Shown: positions 33,003 through 44,772 of the stretch, one piece after another
Layout of the letters: every line of letters begins with the position of its first letter
How positions within the stretch are numbered: the stretch's first letter is position 1
Assembly: GCA_026168455.1 (NCBI GenBank)
Contig: CM047431.1
Span: forward strand, 19,319,547 to 19,383,546
Origin: Theocolax elegans
Taxonomy: Eukaryota > Arthropoda > Insecta > Hymenoptera > Cerocephalidae
Direction of reading: 5' to 3'
Length of the DNA stretch: 64,000 nt
Translations under genes and position numbers: made by a program
The notes under the pieces: generated by a model
Database searches by the model: none
Told to the model about the DNA's origin: nothing
Seen by the model: only the letters and a program-made list of their open reading frames with translations

Positions 33003-33830
33003 TTGAATTGAATTGATCTTTATTGCGCGACAAAGAACTCTCGGTCCTAAATGGCCGCTAACAGCAATTATGCATAAAAGTTACATCATTTTTTTATACA
33101 TACATAACTAAGAGTAAACGCAAGTATAATGTAGTAAGAGATTAAATGATAAAAGATTTAAATAATAGTTAAAAATAATAAAGTTAACAAGGTGTAAAAT
33201 TAACGAAAATATCAACATAGATGTAAATAAAGAAATAAATTTGTTAATAACGTATGTATAAAATTTTTAAACTATGAAGAATGTACAAAACGGAGTATAA
33301 AAATACTGAAAATATAACACGAAAAATGGATAACATTAGCGCTAATTACAAATTTAGAAAATGCTTCTTTAGTACAATTTTAAACGATGGAGACTCATAT
33401 TTACGACATATATCTAGAGGTAAATCGTTCCATAACCTAGCAGTGTAAATCATGAACGATCTCTTATAGCAGTCTGTAGAAGCGTGCAGAATAAGAAGAT
33501 CAAGCTACGAACTGCGTTTTGAGCCATATTTATCAGCTTGACGAAGCTCAAAACACACACGAAGATAGGAAGGCAAACCTGAATTAAGCACTTTAACAAG
33601 CTGACAAAGGCACAATTAGTCTACGACTAGAATACGGTAGTATTTCTAAATCTTTATAAACAGGGAAGATGTGCTCATATTTTGTTATGCCAGTTACAAA
33701 CATAAGTGCTGCAGTTTTACATCTTGTCAACTTGTACATGAGCACTACCATAAAATAATGTCTCCTACAAAAATCTGTATCTCCTGCAAAGCATCCAGCA
33801 TAACTAATGAACAATAATCTGCATGGGGAA
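33003..33830 (-). pseudogene. CR1-like LINE 3' fragment
   Basis: The minus strand ends at 33003 in (ATTCA)n. The block at 33780-33825, tcctgcaaagcatccagcat, also occurs in the LINE at 19380-19400, so both belong to one family. The coding part is the last ORF2 residues, full of frame changes. The ORF 33593-33814 is one frame of this remnant. Confidence 0.65.
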
Positions 33831-33857
33831 AAAATATTGCCTCGGCGAGAAGGAGAC

Positions 33858-34275
33858 GGAGATTGATTAATTGATTGAATAGTGTTTATTAATGCCTAGG
33901 GTAAATTCAACCATAATGCAAGGTTCCAATATTATATAATAATTTTTTTATAGTTACAATCAGGTTAGAATTTCAAATATAAAACGACTTGATGCAAGCA
34001 AATATAATCGCAATAATAAAATTAACATCTTCTTTATAAATTTAGAACAATTTAGAAACAAAAAAACTTATAATTATTTATATAACTAAAAGACTAACTA
34101 GAATTAAGTAAAAATGTGTACATTCTATTCTTAAATTGATACAAACTAGTGCTTAACCTTAATTCTGCACGTTGGGAACCCCATGAATCCATTGCTTATA
34201 AGGTAAATGAATGTTCATAAGCACATATATTAGCAATAGGACGATCAAAGCAGGAGTTTTTAGTCCTCTCAGATA
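33858..34275 (-). pseudogene. Second CR1-like LINE 3' fragment
   Basis: The minus strand ends in (AATC)n near 33858. Upstream, RT C-terminal residues such as NSCFDRPIAN can be read near 34250-34220, with stops throughout. It abuts the left inverted repeat of the next transposon. Confidence 0.5.
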
Positions 34276-34436
34276 CACTGGGGTTAAACCGGAGATGGGT
34301 TGCATTAAAATGACAAAAAAAACTGGAAGTTGCATTTGATTCCATATAACTTTATGATGAAGAAACCGTTCGAATAGAAATCATAGCTGATCCTGTTTTG
34401 AAAATCTGCATACCTTTTACTTTTTACGTAGTTTAT
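34276..34436. repeat. Left terminal inverted repeat of the split transposon
   Basis: Shares with the reverse complement of 58501-58652 the blocks gagatgggttgcattaaaat, actttatgatgaa, agctgatcctgtttt and actttttacgtagttta, in the same order and spacing. Confidence 0.88.
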
Positions 34437-34910
34437 TTCGAATTTCTGTAAGACAAGTACTTTGTCGCACTTGCATACGCATATGCAGTCGTGCATACCC
34501 AAAATGAGACACACACATACACACACTCACACAACGTACATGTGTATACGTATCACACATATTATATTATGTCCACATTTGATAATAATTAACTTATGCT
34601 CATTAACCTATTTGAATCTTTAATTACGTTGACGTTCTGACTCCCCACAGTTAAAAATCATCAGTTGTAGCTACCAATATGAGAAGAATATTTTGAAAAA
34701 TTCAAATTATTCAAATGCTTCTTAAATTCATTTATATTTACTTTAATTGTCGCAAATAAAAGTACTGCATTGAGAATTAAAATCTATCACATTTGGACCA
34801 CAAGTGTGATCATGAGGAGAATAGAGTAAAGGTTTGTGCTACTTCGTTTCTAAATCGTTTTTAAAGGTCGTTCACGTTCAGAGTTTTCAATAACTTGAAA
34901 ACATTGTAAT

Positions 34911-35715
34911 TTGATAAAAAAGCATATCAATGAAGGATTTAATACTGCCCATTCTATGTTTCCTTTAAGTATCTGCGTTTCTTGTAGGCTTATAATTGGT
35001 GAGCAAGACAACGGTAATTCAAAAAGACCTCTTCAAAAAATGCCTAGTTACGAAAAAATGCGATTAAGTAAAGGAACTAGGAATAAAACGACATGTAATT
35101 GTTACATATGTTTAGCTGCACGTTTCAAGGGTCACACAAAAGCTATTAAGGGTAAAGGCCAAAAACGTAACTTTTCGTCTATGATCGATCAAAACAATAG
35201 CCTTAACATTGCCAAAGCAGAGGTGCAACAATCACCCAGTGAGAAAAGAACAGCTCCTTCTAAAAGTTCGATTGATATTTCCAATTTTTGTTTATAAAAA
35301 ATAGGTAAGGGAATCAGGCATACTTGTCGTGGCCTTTCTTTTTCCAATGCTCGTGATAATGCTTTAGAATTAATTGAAAAATTACCTGAGAAATAACAAA
35401 ACCAGCTTGTTGCAACCATTTTGAAAAAAAGAAAAATTTATGAGAATTTGAACGATACTATTTTACTGACTACATCAGGCGCTAAATTAAAAGTCATTAT
35501 TAATAAGAAAGTTCAAAAAAATGTAGTTTTTACAGTTCAGGACTTAGACATGTTTAAATCGATTTCAGGGCTGACAAGAAATCATATGAAGAAACTGACT
35601 AATTTTATCCCAGTTTTTACTGGAAGAAAGGCCATTCCTAAAAATTATTCTCCAAATATGCATGAGTAATCAAACGTAATGGAAAATATTTACAAAAAAA
35701 ATTATCGTGAATTTG
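34911..35715 (+). pseudogene. N-terminal half of the split transposon protein, cysteine-rich
   Basis: One frame runs from 34911 past 35669 with in-frame TAA codons at 35295 and 35394. It shows CVSC, then KMPSYEKMRLSKGTR, CNCYICLAARFKG, a basic stretch, SNFC followed by KIGKGIRHTC, then NALELIEKLPEK and VATILKKRK. Paired cysteines followed by KIGKGIRHTC resemble a zinc-ribbon N-terminus of a multicopy invertebrate protein family whose function I do not know. I infer it is the element's transposase because of the flanking inverted repeat. The two stops, one replacing a position next to a cysteine pair, show it is dead. Confidence 0.6.
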
Positions 35716-36197
35716 AAACCTCTAAAGAAGGAATTGTGAAGAGACCGTAGCTATACTTCCTGCTCACTATATCGACAGCATCTATTCGTTCGAGAGTTTA
35801 CCGGTGAAATACCATCGTAAATACATGTACGCAGCACGATGCATTCAAAAGTTTACTAATATGCGCTCAAATTTTCTGATTCGACGGAGTTGTCAAGACA
35901 ACCGACAAAACGGGATAAACGTTCAACGAAAATGAAATGCTTCTCGATCTTGAAAAATACTATGATCATCATTCGGAATGATACATACATGAACAAAAAT
36001 AGAATTCACGATTGAAAATTACTAGAATTAAAAGTAATTTGGAAAATACAGATATTAAATAAATACAGAATGAAATAAAAGAAAGAAATATGCTGACACA
36101 AGACGAAGAAGTAAAAGAAGTGCACAAATACTTTAATTAGAAAAACAATACATGGTCTGTTATAATTGTAGTTAATTCTAAAGTATATGATTTCTTA
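35716..36197. other. Non-coding stretch before the inserted LINE
   Basis: No gene recognised. It holds the boundary where the LINE (or the 5' part of its ORF1) entered the transposon; the exact point is not visible. Confidence 0.4.
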
Positions 36198-36500
36198 ATG
36201 GAAGACAAAAAAATATATTTCGGATGCAATAGATGTCAAATATATGACGATTTTAATTTAAATATTTGCATGAATTGTTGCAAATATGGCCATAGTGAGA
36301 AAAGATGTACTAATGAAACGAAATGTATATATTGTGCAGGATATCACAACTATAAAAATTGTAAAAAGAAAGAAGAAACTAAATGTAAAAATTGCAGTGA
36401 TCATAATAACAACAAGAATGGAAACAACGCAACTAATCACCATGCAAATAACAAAAAAGAATGTCAAAGAAGACGAATTATCCATATAATCCAACAATGA
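36198..36500 (+). CDS. LINE ORF1 C-terminal part with CCHC knuckles
   Basis: 100 codons with a cysteine array: FGCNRC, then CMNCCKYGHSEKRC (CCHC), CIYCAGYHNYKNC (CCHC) and CKNCSDHNNN. Two or three consecutive knuckles are typical of Jockey-type ORF1 nucleic-acid-binding proteins. The start codon used is only the first ATG in frame; the N-terminal half of ORF1 is missing. It ends 15 bases before ORF2. Confidence 0.75.
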   Translation: MEDKKIYFGCNRCQIYDDFNLNICMNCCKYGHSEKRCTNETKCIYCAGYHNYKNCKKKEETKCKNCSDHNNNKNGNNATNHHANNKKECQRRRIIHIIQQ

Positions 36501-36515
36501 AGAACAAAAATAGAA

Positions 36516-37658
36516 ATGGCGAATCATATTAATTGTCAAGATGTAATACAACAAGAAATTTTATCTCAAGATATGGAAAATTTTAATAAAAATATGAATG
36601 TTATGGATAAACTTATTTTATATGTAAATATGAGAAGTCTAAATGCAAATTTTTCTAAACTAGAAATATTTGTCGAAAATTTAATAAACAAACCGTTTAT
36701 TATAATTTGTTCAGAAACTTGGAATCTAGAATGCTTTGAATACTATCAATTGTCAGGTTATAAGTCATATTATAATAATAGTAGGATAAATAGATCAGAT
36801 GGTGTTGTTATATTTATAAATCAAAATTTAAATGAAAATACTAATATCATCGAAATTGGTAAATTAAACATATTACATTCTAGTATAATAATAGATAAAG
36901 ATTATAAGATTGAAATATCAGCATTATATAGGTCACATGATCTACCAAAAACTGAATTTGTAATGAACTTGAATACCTTTTTAAAAATCAACAAAAATTT
37001 GAAAAATCACTTAGTAATCTTCCTAGAAAAGGGATACATTCCCTGTTTGCAAGATGTTACAAGACCGGCTATAGATAATTGTAAAGGAACTTGCATCGAC
37101 AATATCTTTTTTAAAACAGATTATATACACTATAAATCATTTAAAATAACTAATCCGTTTCCTGATCACTTTCCTGTATTTCTAAGCATAGAAGAAAGTA
37201 AATTACAAGAAAATGATAATACCAAAAATAACTATATTAGTTATAAGAAATTAAAAAGAGAGGCAAGTCAGATAAATTGGAGAACATTGTTTATGTAAGA
37301 TCCTAATATGAATATAGACTTAATAATAAATAATATAAGAACATGCATTGAAAGATCAAAAATGAACAATTGTTATAAAACAAAGCATTCAAAAACAAAA
37401 CCAAGAAAATCTTGGATAACTATAGGAATCATGATATCATGCAAAAGAAAAGAACATGTACATAACATATGGAAGTTAGACAACAATAATACTGTATTAA
37501 AAGCTGAATATAAGACATATGAAAAAATATTAAATAAAGTAATTGTAGACGCTAAAATTAAATTTGAAAAAAACTTAATTGAAAAAAATTGTAATAACCC
37601 AAGAAATTTATGGAAAATTATAAATACCAAATTAGGTAAAAAACTAACAACAGAAAGT
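36516..37658 (+). pseudogene. LINE ORF2: APE endonuclease and linker
   Basis: LYVNMRSLNANFSKLEIFVE (near 36618) and IIICSETWNL (near 36700) are the APE-type N-terminal motifs, and FPDHFPVFLSI (37159-37190) has the catalytic His. The central GDFN motif is missing: HLVI is followed directly by FLEKGYIPCLQDV (37012-37050), so ~25 residues are deleted. An in-frame TAA at 37296-37298 precedes the linker 37308-37658, which leads up to the RT. It nicks target DNA in active relatives. Confidence 0.85.
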
Positions 37659-38099
37659 TGTGATATAGCGATTACACGCTAATCACATACACACGTAAAC
37701 CCGTGTATGTATATGTGAGAGGAGAGGTAAGTGAGGCGACAGGAGTCGCGCACGCGGTAAATCGCGCGATCGGAGGAAAAGGTAAGGAGAGAGAAAAGGA
37801 TAAACGAAAAGAAAACCGAAAATAGATCATCTCGCGTAATAGTGCGCGAGCATACATATAGATAATGGGCGTAACAAGAAGCCCGAAAAGTGATAAGGAA
37901 AGGGAAAGCAGGACTCCCGAGCCACCGGCAACGTCTAGCGAGACTCTCTCTCGACGCGAGTCCTTTGGATACCGGACGGTAAAACAACAAACGGACAGCT
38001 CCAACACCTGGACGACGTCCCAGAGAGCAACGACGAGGTAGCGGGTCTACACGCCAACCCAGCCGAAGAAGAGAACCTGTGGGCCAGCACGAGAAGCCT
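37659..38099 (+). repeat. Gypsy 2 5' LTR, truncated
   Basis: Matches the start of the 3' LTR (44773 on) up to cagcacgagaagcc, lacking a ~57-bp block present at about 45098-45155. After 38099 an A-rich run begins and the last ~890 bp of the LTR are missing. Minus-strand ORFs in it recur in the 3' LTR only because the LTRs are copies. Confidence 0.88.
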
Positions 38100-38749
38100 C
38101 TATAAAAAAAAAAAATTAAAGTTTTTTGAATTATACATAGGGAAAAAATAAAATCATTTATTACAAATAGTAGAAAGTAAAAAATCAAAATTTCGAAAAG
38201 CAAAAGATTAATTTAGAAAATAAATTTACAATCAAGCGAATCGAATAGAATAATTAATTTTAAATAGAAAATAACGTTTATTAGAAAATTAAAGCAGATA
38301 GATAAAATAAATCAAAATTTTTTTTCCTTCCTACATTAAATTAACAAATGAATAAAAACGAAAATTTTTAAAAAGAAAAATAATAGAAATCTTTTACAAA
38401 TTTAAATAATTAAAGACGAAATAATATTTCACGTATAAATTCGAAACCGTTTAAGCCACGAAAATCGATTATAACTCGAAACGAAACAATAGGTAAACAT
38501 CAACGGTCAAACAATCGCCAAGGCCAACGAACAAATCGAACGAATTTAAGCGAAATTAAATTTACGCAAGGTGACCGAAATAATATTTCAATTTCCCCAA
38601 AATTAAAATTTTATATCGAAATAATTTATTCTATATATACCATTATATACACTATACAAATATATCTAAAACGAAAATTATTTTTTTTACAAATTAATAA
38701 AATAAAATAAATTGCAAAATATTTAATTTAAATTAAAATAAAAATCAAA
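38100..38749. other. Gypsy 2 leader
   Basis: A/T-rich 650-bp leader between the broken LTR and gag. No primer binding site is seen and nothing is coding. Confidence 0.6.
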
Positions 38750-40452
38750 ATGGCAAAATCCGACAATATGACGAAGGAAGAACTACAAAAATTCTACGAA
38801 GAAATAGAAACTATTTTAAACCAAAGTAACGAACAAATATTAGAAGAAACACTAGATAGACTAGAATTAATCGAAGACGGCACAATAGAAGAAAAGATTA
38901 AAAGAATAATGGATAGAGCCGAAGGAAAATACGTGTTATCAGACTTCAAAGAAGATACCGGAAACAGGAAAGATGCTAGAGACAGAAGATTACGTAAACT
39001 AGAAGAATTTTTAGACAGCTTCGAAGATACAGACGAGAAGAATCAACAAACGGAACAATCAGACATCGAAGACGAAGAAAATTTGAATTTCTATAACGTA
39101 ACGATAAGAAGAAGACGAAAATTAACATGTCCGGAAACAGTAAAAAGTCAAGCTGACGAATTAAAAAGACAATCAGGACTATTCAGCGCGAAGAAAACCA
39201 ACCAAAGAATTAATATCACGACGGAAGATGGAATAAAGTATCAGATTCCACAGAATTTATTACAAGAATTTGCAACGTCAGTTAACGTAAACGACGACAA
39301 TGAAATACAGGAAATCGATAGAATATTCCCACGACGATCACAGATATTCGAAAATACAACTACAAGAAATACGCAAGCAAACAAAGCGGCAAAGGATACA
39401 TCAAAAATAGTTGCAGCATGGAACCTAAAATATAGCGGTAAAAAAGGAGAAGACTTGGACGAATTTCTAGTAAGGATAGAAGAACATATGACCGAAGCAG
39501 CTTTCACAGACGAAGAAACAATCAGAGCAGTCCCATTATTGTTAGAACAGCCAGCATTGAATTTATATAGAATAAAGAAAAAATTATGGAAGTCATGGGA
39601 AGATGTTCAAAAAGATCTAAGAAAACAGTATCCAGACGAAAATTATTCTCAAAAGCTCGAAGACGAGATAAAGGCTAGAAAACAAGGTCCAAACGAACCA
39701 ATTTACGACTATAAACAGCAATGATGGTAATGTACGAAAAACTAGCTATGCAACCAGAGGAAAATAAGAAAATTGAAACGATATACAGAAACATATTGCA
39801 ACAATTCCAAACTTTATTACGGCCATATATAAAAACAGATTTAAATACATTTATTGAAAGAGCACTAAACTTTGGTAAAGCCTTCGAAATCGCGCAAAAC
39901 AGCGAAATCGCATCAGTAGATGTAACAACCAAGGAAGAACACGAAAAATTAAAAGAAGAGGTAAAATCACTAAAAGAACAGCTTTTAAATAAAAATAAGG
40001 ACAATCCTCAGAACAGAAATACCAATAGTGCAGATAGATGGAAAAATAATAATTTTAATAAAAATAGGAACTGGGACAATAGAAACAAAAATTACGAAAA
40101 TCAGCAAAACACATATAGAAATCCCGGTAGATACCAAAATTCAAACTTTAGACAGAATAATTATAATAGTAATCAGAATAATAGAAATAATAGACCGTAT
40201 CAATCAAAATCATTTTTTAACAGAAACAACAATAATCAAGGATATAACTCCAGAAATAACAACGGTAAAAATTTTAACAGCAACCGTAATAATAATAATT
40301 TTAGACAAAATAGCAACCAACGATGGAGAAATAATAATCATAGAAATAATAATCAATCAAATGAAGACGAAAATCAGTTCTCCGACAGCAAAAAAGATCA
40401 GAATAATCAAAATAAAAATAAAAATAATCAAAACCAGGGAAACGGAAATTAA
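38750..40452 (+). pseudogene. Gag of Gypsy 2, one frameshift, Asn-rich tail
   Basis: 38750-39724 begins with acidic helical sequence and enters the gag core (WNLKYSGKKGEDLDEFLVRI, then LYRIKKKLWKSWEDVQKDL). At 39721 the frame shifts by one at atgatgg and continues to 40452 (MYEKLAMQPEENKKIE, then FIERALNFGKAFEIA). The last ~130 residues are Asn/Arg-rich (NSNFRQNNYNSNQNNRNNR) with no CCHC knuckle. This basic, Asn-rich tail would be the RNA-binding part. A programmed shift is possible, but a mutation is likelier because the site is inside the conserved core. Confidence 0.85.
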
Positions 40453-40479
40453 GCAACGCAAAAGAGACCATTGCGTATG

Positions 40480-41940
40480 CTAAGACCAAGAAGGTCTCAA
40501 ATAAAAACGACAAAAATAAAGATAAAAATAACAAAAAGCAGCCAGAACCAAAATCGGACGATAAAGTTATAATAGCTGCAGCACATACAACTTCATATCC
40601 AAGATATTGGTTAAGAGTAAAAATCAACGAGAAAACACTAAAAGCACTAGTGGATCCAGGAGCTGCACGAACCGTTATAGGCAAGATTGGATTAGAAATT
40701 GCAGATAAACAAAAATTAAAAATAACACCATCAGAAATCAGCAACGCAATAATGGCGAACGGACAACAAGCGCCAATAAGAGGGAAAATTACAACGAAAA
40801 TCGAGATCCAAGGCATCAAGGAGACGTCCGAGATACTTGTGATTCCGACGGTCCCAACAGATTTAATCTTAGGCCTAGATATGATTCGAAAATTCGGCAT
40901 GACAATCGATGCAAGTAAAGATACGTTTACCTTGGCAGATATGAAACCAAAAATGCAAATTTCATTCGACTTATGGGCAATAGACACGGAAGGCCCAAAA
41001 ATAGATCTAGCAAGCTGTGGATTAATAGAAACATCAGAAATGCACAAAGAAAAAATAGAAAAATTACTAAACGAAATTTTACCAATGAAAAATGAGAATG
41101 AAAATAAGATCCTACCAGCTACAAATTTAATTGAACATGAAATAATTCTATTGGACGACGCAAAACCTGTAAAACAAAGATATTATCCAGTCTCAGAGAA
41201 ATTGGAGAAAATTATGCAAGACGAGTTAGAAAAATTAAAAACTGCCGAAATCGTCGAAAAATCACGAAGTCCATGGAACAGTCCAGTAGTAATGGTGAAA
41301 AAACAAAATGGATCATACCGAATGTGCATAGATTTCAGAATAATTAATAACTTATCGAAAAAGGATGCGCATCCATTATCATACATGGATACAATATTAA
41401 ATAAATTAAAGAAAGCAAGATTCATAAGCACGATCGATTTATCAAGTGCATATCATCAGATAAAATTAAAAGAAAATTAAAAAGAAATAACTGCTTTCAC
41501 AATTCCCGGAAAAGGATTATGGCATTATACACGCCTTCCGATGGGATTATCAGGTGCAGGCGCATCGTTTCAACGTCTATTAGAAGAAGTCATAGGTGAT
41601 CTCGAGCCCTTTGCCTACAACTACTTAGACGATATCGTGTTAGCCACGCACACATTCGAGGAACATGAAAAAATATTAAGAAAATTAATTTTGAGAATTA
41701 AAGATGCAGGACTAACCATCAACAGAGAAAAAAGTAAATTCTGCAGAAAAGAAGTAAAGTTCCTAGGATTTTTAGTAAACGAAAAAGGTCTAATGATAGA
41801 CCCAGAGAAAACAGAAGCCGTACGTAACTATCCGAGACCGAAAACACTGAAGCAAATACGAAGATTTCTCGGAATGGCTTCATGGTATCGAAGATTCATA
41901 AAAGATTATGCAACGATAGTTAATTCCATTAACTCAACTG
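40480..41940 (+). pseudogene. Pol of Gypsy 2: protease with DPG and reverse transcriptase
   Basis: The protease region reads RYWLRVKINEKTLKALVDPG, then AARTVIGKIGLE. The expected active-site triad DTG is DPG here (40653-40661), although flanking residues match Gypsy 3 (FDTGASRTVIGSIGL). RT follows: YYPVSEKLEKIMQDELEKL, SPWNSPVVMVKKQNGSYRMC, IDLSSAYHQIKL, an in-frame TAA (41478-41480), LPMGLSGAGASFQRL, and the catalytic YLDD (near 41624-41635), then FCRKEVKFLGFLVNEKG. A frameshift near 41930 ends the frame. The lost Thr and the stop make the copy inactive. Confidence 0.88.
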
Positions 41941-41944
41941 ACAA

Positions 41945-42939
41945 AGAAAGATGTAAAATTCATTTGGAATGACGAACGAGAAAAATCGTTTCAAAAAACG
42001 AAAAATCTCTTGGCGGAAACACCACTGCTCCACCGCCCTCACTCAGGCGTAGAATTCTGCCTACAGACTGACGTGAGTGACACAGGACTTGGCGCAGTAA
42101 TCACGCAGAAAGTCGACAACGTCGAAAGAGTGATAGCCTACGCGAGTAAAGCACTAACAAAAAACGAATTAGTGTATAACTCGACAGAAAAAGAGTGCCT
42201 CGCAATCAAATGGGCAATAGAAAAGTTTAAGCCGTATCTAGAAGGCAAAAAATTTACTGTAATCACGGACCACAGCGATTTACAGTGGTTATTTAATAAG
42301 AAAAATTCAATCGGCAGATTAGGAAGATGGACGCAAGAATTGCCATCCTATGATTTTACAGTGATTCACAGAAAAGGAACGAATAATATCGTTCCAGATG
42401 CACTTTCTCGCATCTATGAAGACAAAGAGGAAATACGAATAAATTCCATAAAAATTGAAAATTTGACGTCTGACAGATGGTATAAAAAGCGCTTATATCA
42501 AATAAGAAAATTTCCCAATGGATACAGAGATTGGAAAATAATCAACGGAAATATTTACAGAATAAAAGAAAATAAGGAAATAGATATAATCATGCAAGAC
42601 TTGGACGCATGGAAATTAGTAATACCGCGCGAAAAACGCGAAGATATACTGTATGAGGTGCATGACGTACCGACGGCTGGCCACCCAGGTATCGAAGGCA
42701 CATACAAACGAATCTCTCAAAATTACTATTGGCCGGGTATGTACAAAGACACGGCAAAATTCGTGCAAAATTGTGAAATATGTCAAAGGTGCAAAACGGA
42801 GCAAAGAAAACAAATCGGACTAATGGGAACACGAGAAATCGACCAACCATGGAAAATAGTAGCAGCTGATTTAATTGGAGAATTACCCAAGAGCAGAGCT
42901 GGCTACGAATATTCCAAGACCTATTTTCAAAATATATAG
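41945..42939 (+). pseudogene. Pol of Gypsy 2: RNase H and integrase N-terminal part
   Basis: RNase H has QTDVSDTGLGAV, NSTEKECLAIKWAI and VITDHSDLQWL. The integrase zinc domain has HDVPTAGHPG with CEICQRCK. The core starts at AADLIGELPKSRAGYEY, whose Asp (near 42868) is the first catalytic residue. The frame breaks at 42939 within the core. Confidence 0.88.
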
Positions 42940-44285
42940 TGTGCGTACCAATCCGAAAGAAAACCGGATTACTAGTTAAAAACGCATTGGAAAATCACAT
43001 ATGCGCAAATTTTGGCGCACCAGAAAGATTTATCTCCGATAACGGAAAAGAATTTATTAATTCAACGGTGCAAGATTTTTTAAAATAAAATTCCATCATA
43101 CATGAACGGACACCATCCTATCACCCTCAAAGCAATCCGGTGGAACGGGCAAATAAAGACATAAAAATTAAAACTGCATCATATATATCAGACAATCACA
43201 AAGAATGGGATAAATACATTCCCCAATTCCAATTTTCGCACAACACAAAAGTCCATAAAACAACAGGAAGAACACCAGCTTTCTTAATATTCGGCAAGGA
43301 ATTGAAACAACCAAAACTATGGAAACGGAAAATAGAAAACACGGAAGAAGATAAAGTATCCGACGGAACCGAACAAGCAGCCGAGAACAACGAAGACAGC
43401 GAAGAAGAAAGCGAAATGGACGAAAATGAAAGCGAAAACGAAGAAATTCTAAATAATTGGACAAATAGATTAAGAAATTTAAAACACGTCTACGACGATA
43501 TGCAGGACAACATCGCAAAAGAAAAACATAAACAAGAACAAAGTTATATTAAAAATAAAAGAACAGAAAATTTCGAAATTGGTGAATATGTGCTAATAAA
43601 ATCAAACAAAATATTGTCAGATGCAGACAAAAATTTTTGCGCAAAGCTAGCACCAAATTACATCGGACCTTATAAAATTATCGGAAAAATTAGCGAAAAC
43701 ATCTACAAGCTAGAAAGTAACGGAAAAATTATAGATAGCACGTGCCACGCAAAAGATATGCGTAAATGCACGCAAAACGTTGTAGAAAACTATTTAAAAT
43801 CGATTAAGAACAGAAGAAAATTACAAGAAGAAACAATGAAAAACAAGAAAAAACGAGGTCGACCACGAAAAATCGATAATAAAGAAGAGACAAACGAAAT
43901 GGGAAATGAAATTAAAAATCCAGAAAATCAGAATTTAATTAGAAATAAACGCGGAAGACCAAAGAAAAATAATGAAGTAAGTACAAATGAAATTAGCAAA
44001 AACGAAGAAAAGGTCGAAAAAAAATCAAAAGAAGTCATTAGAAAACGAGGTAGACCACAAAAAACTGATAATACAGACGATAAAAATAAAACAAATATCG
44101 AAAATAAAGGGTCAGAAAAAGAAATTCGAATCATAAATAAACGGGTCAGACCAAGCAAAATCGACAATCCAAACATAAAGCCCGAAGAAGAAAAGAAATA
44201 TAAAGATCCGAAAAGTGGAATCCCAATTTAAAAGAAACGCGGCAGACCGAGGAAAAACAAAAAACAAGCCCAAAATTCAAATACA
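42940..44285 (+). pseudogene. Integrase C-terminal part of Gypsy 2 with AT-hook-like repeat tail
   Basis: After a frame change the core continues: FISDNGKEF (second Asp), a TAA near 43086, then SNPVERANKDIK (Glu). 43140-44231 is open for 363 codons: NFEIGEYVLIKSNK and the IGPYKIIGKISENIYKLES SH3-like part, then a Lys/Glu-rich tail. The tail has KKRGRPRKIDN (~43855), NKRGRPKKNN (~43948), RKRGRPQKTDN (~44042), a decayed NKRVRPSKIDN (~44140) and, beyond a TAA at 44229-44231, KKRGRPRKNKK (~44233). RGRP flanked by Lys/Arg is the AT-hook core, which binds the minor groove of AT-rich DNA. Spacing is ~32 residues. Such a tail could tether integration to AT-rich chromatin. Confidence 0.85.
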
Positions 44286-44772
44286 AATTAATTAAAATAC
44301 ACCTACAATTTTATAAACCTACCCACTAATACAAAAAAAGAAGAAAGAAAAACGAACAAATTGCTAACAATAAAAACAAAATCAATAGATATAATAAAAC
44401 GTAACTAAAACAATAGTAATAAACCTAAATAATAACAACAATAAACAGATGGAAAAAAAACGGAAAATTCCTATAGCGAAAAAAAAAAGAAAAAACATGT
44501 ATAAGAGCAACACGAACAGCGAACGACTTGCAAAGTAGCTAATAAGAAAAAGAGAGAGCGAAGGACAGCATGCACCATCCGATAAATAAATATACATCAA
44601 TTTTATTTTACATACAATTATTTATCTATATATATATATATATAAAATACACATAGACAAATTCATTTTTACATGTTCAAAAAAAAAACGAATAGGAAAA
44701 GGTGCATATTTCTACGAAAATACGCAATTCACCGCGCATTCTCACTACGTTCGAAACTACCACCGGGGGCAT
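44286..44772. other. Gypsy 2 3' untranslated region
   Basis: A-rich and non-coding, with a (TA)n run at about 44628-44644. A short tract accaccgggggca just before 44773 is the probable polypurine tract, but it is not typical. Confidence 0.6.

Noticed and set aside
37672..38203. Minus-strand hydrophobic ORFs in the Gypsy 2 LTR, also at 44786-45256
   Set aside because: They recur only because the two LTRs are copies of each other, run antisense to the element, and have no domain.
39715..39730. Programmed frameshift in Gypsy 2 gag
   Set aside because: The shift lies inside the conserved gag core rather than at the gag-pol border, and the site is no classical slippery heptamer. A mutation is simpler.
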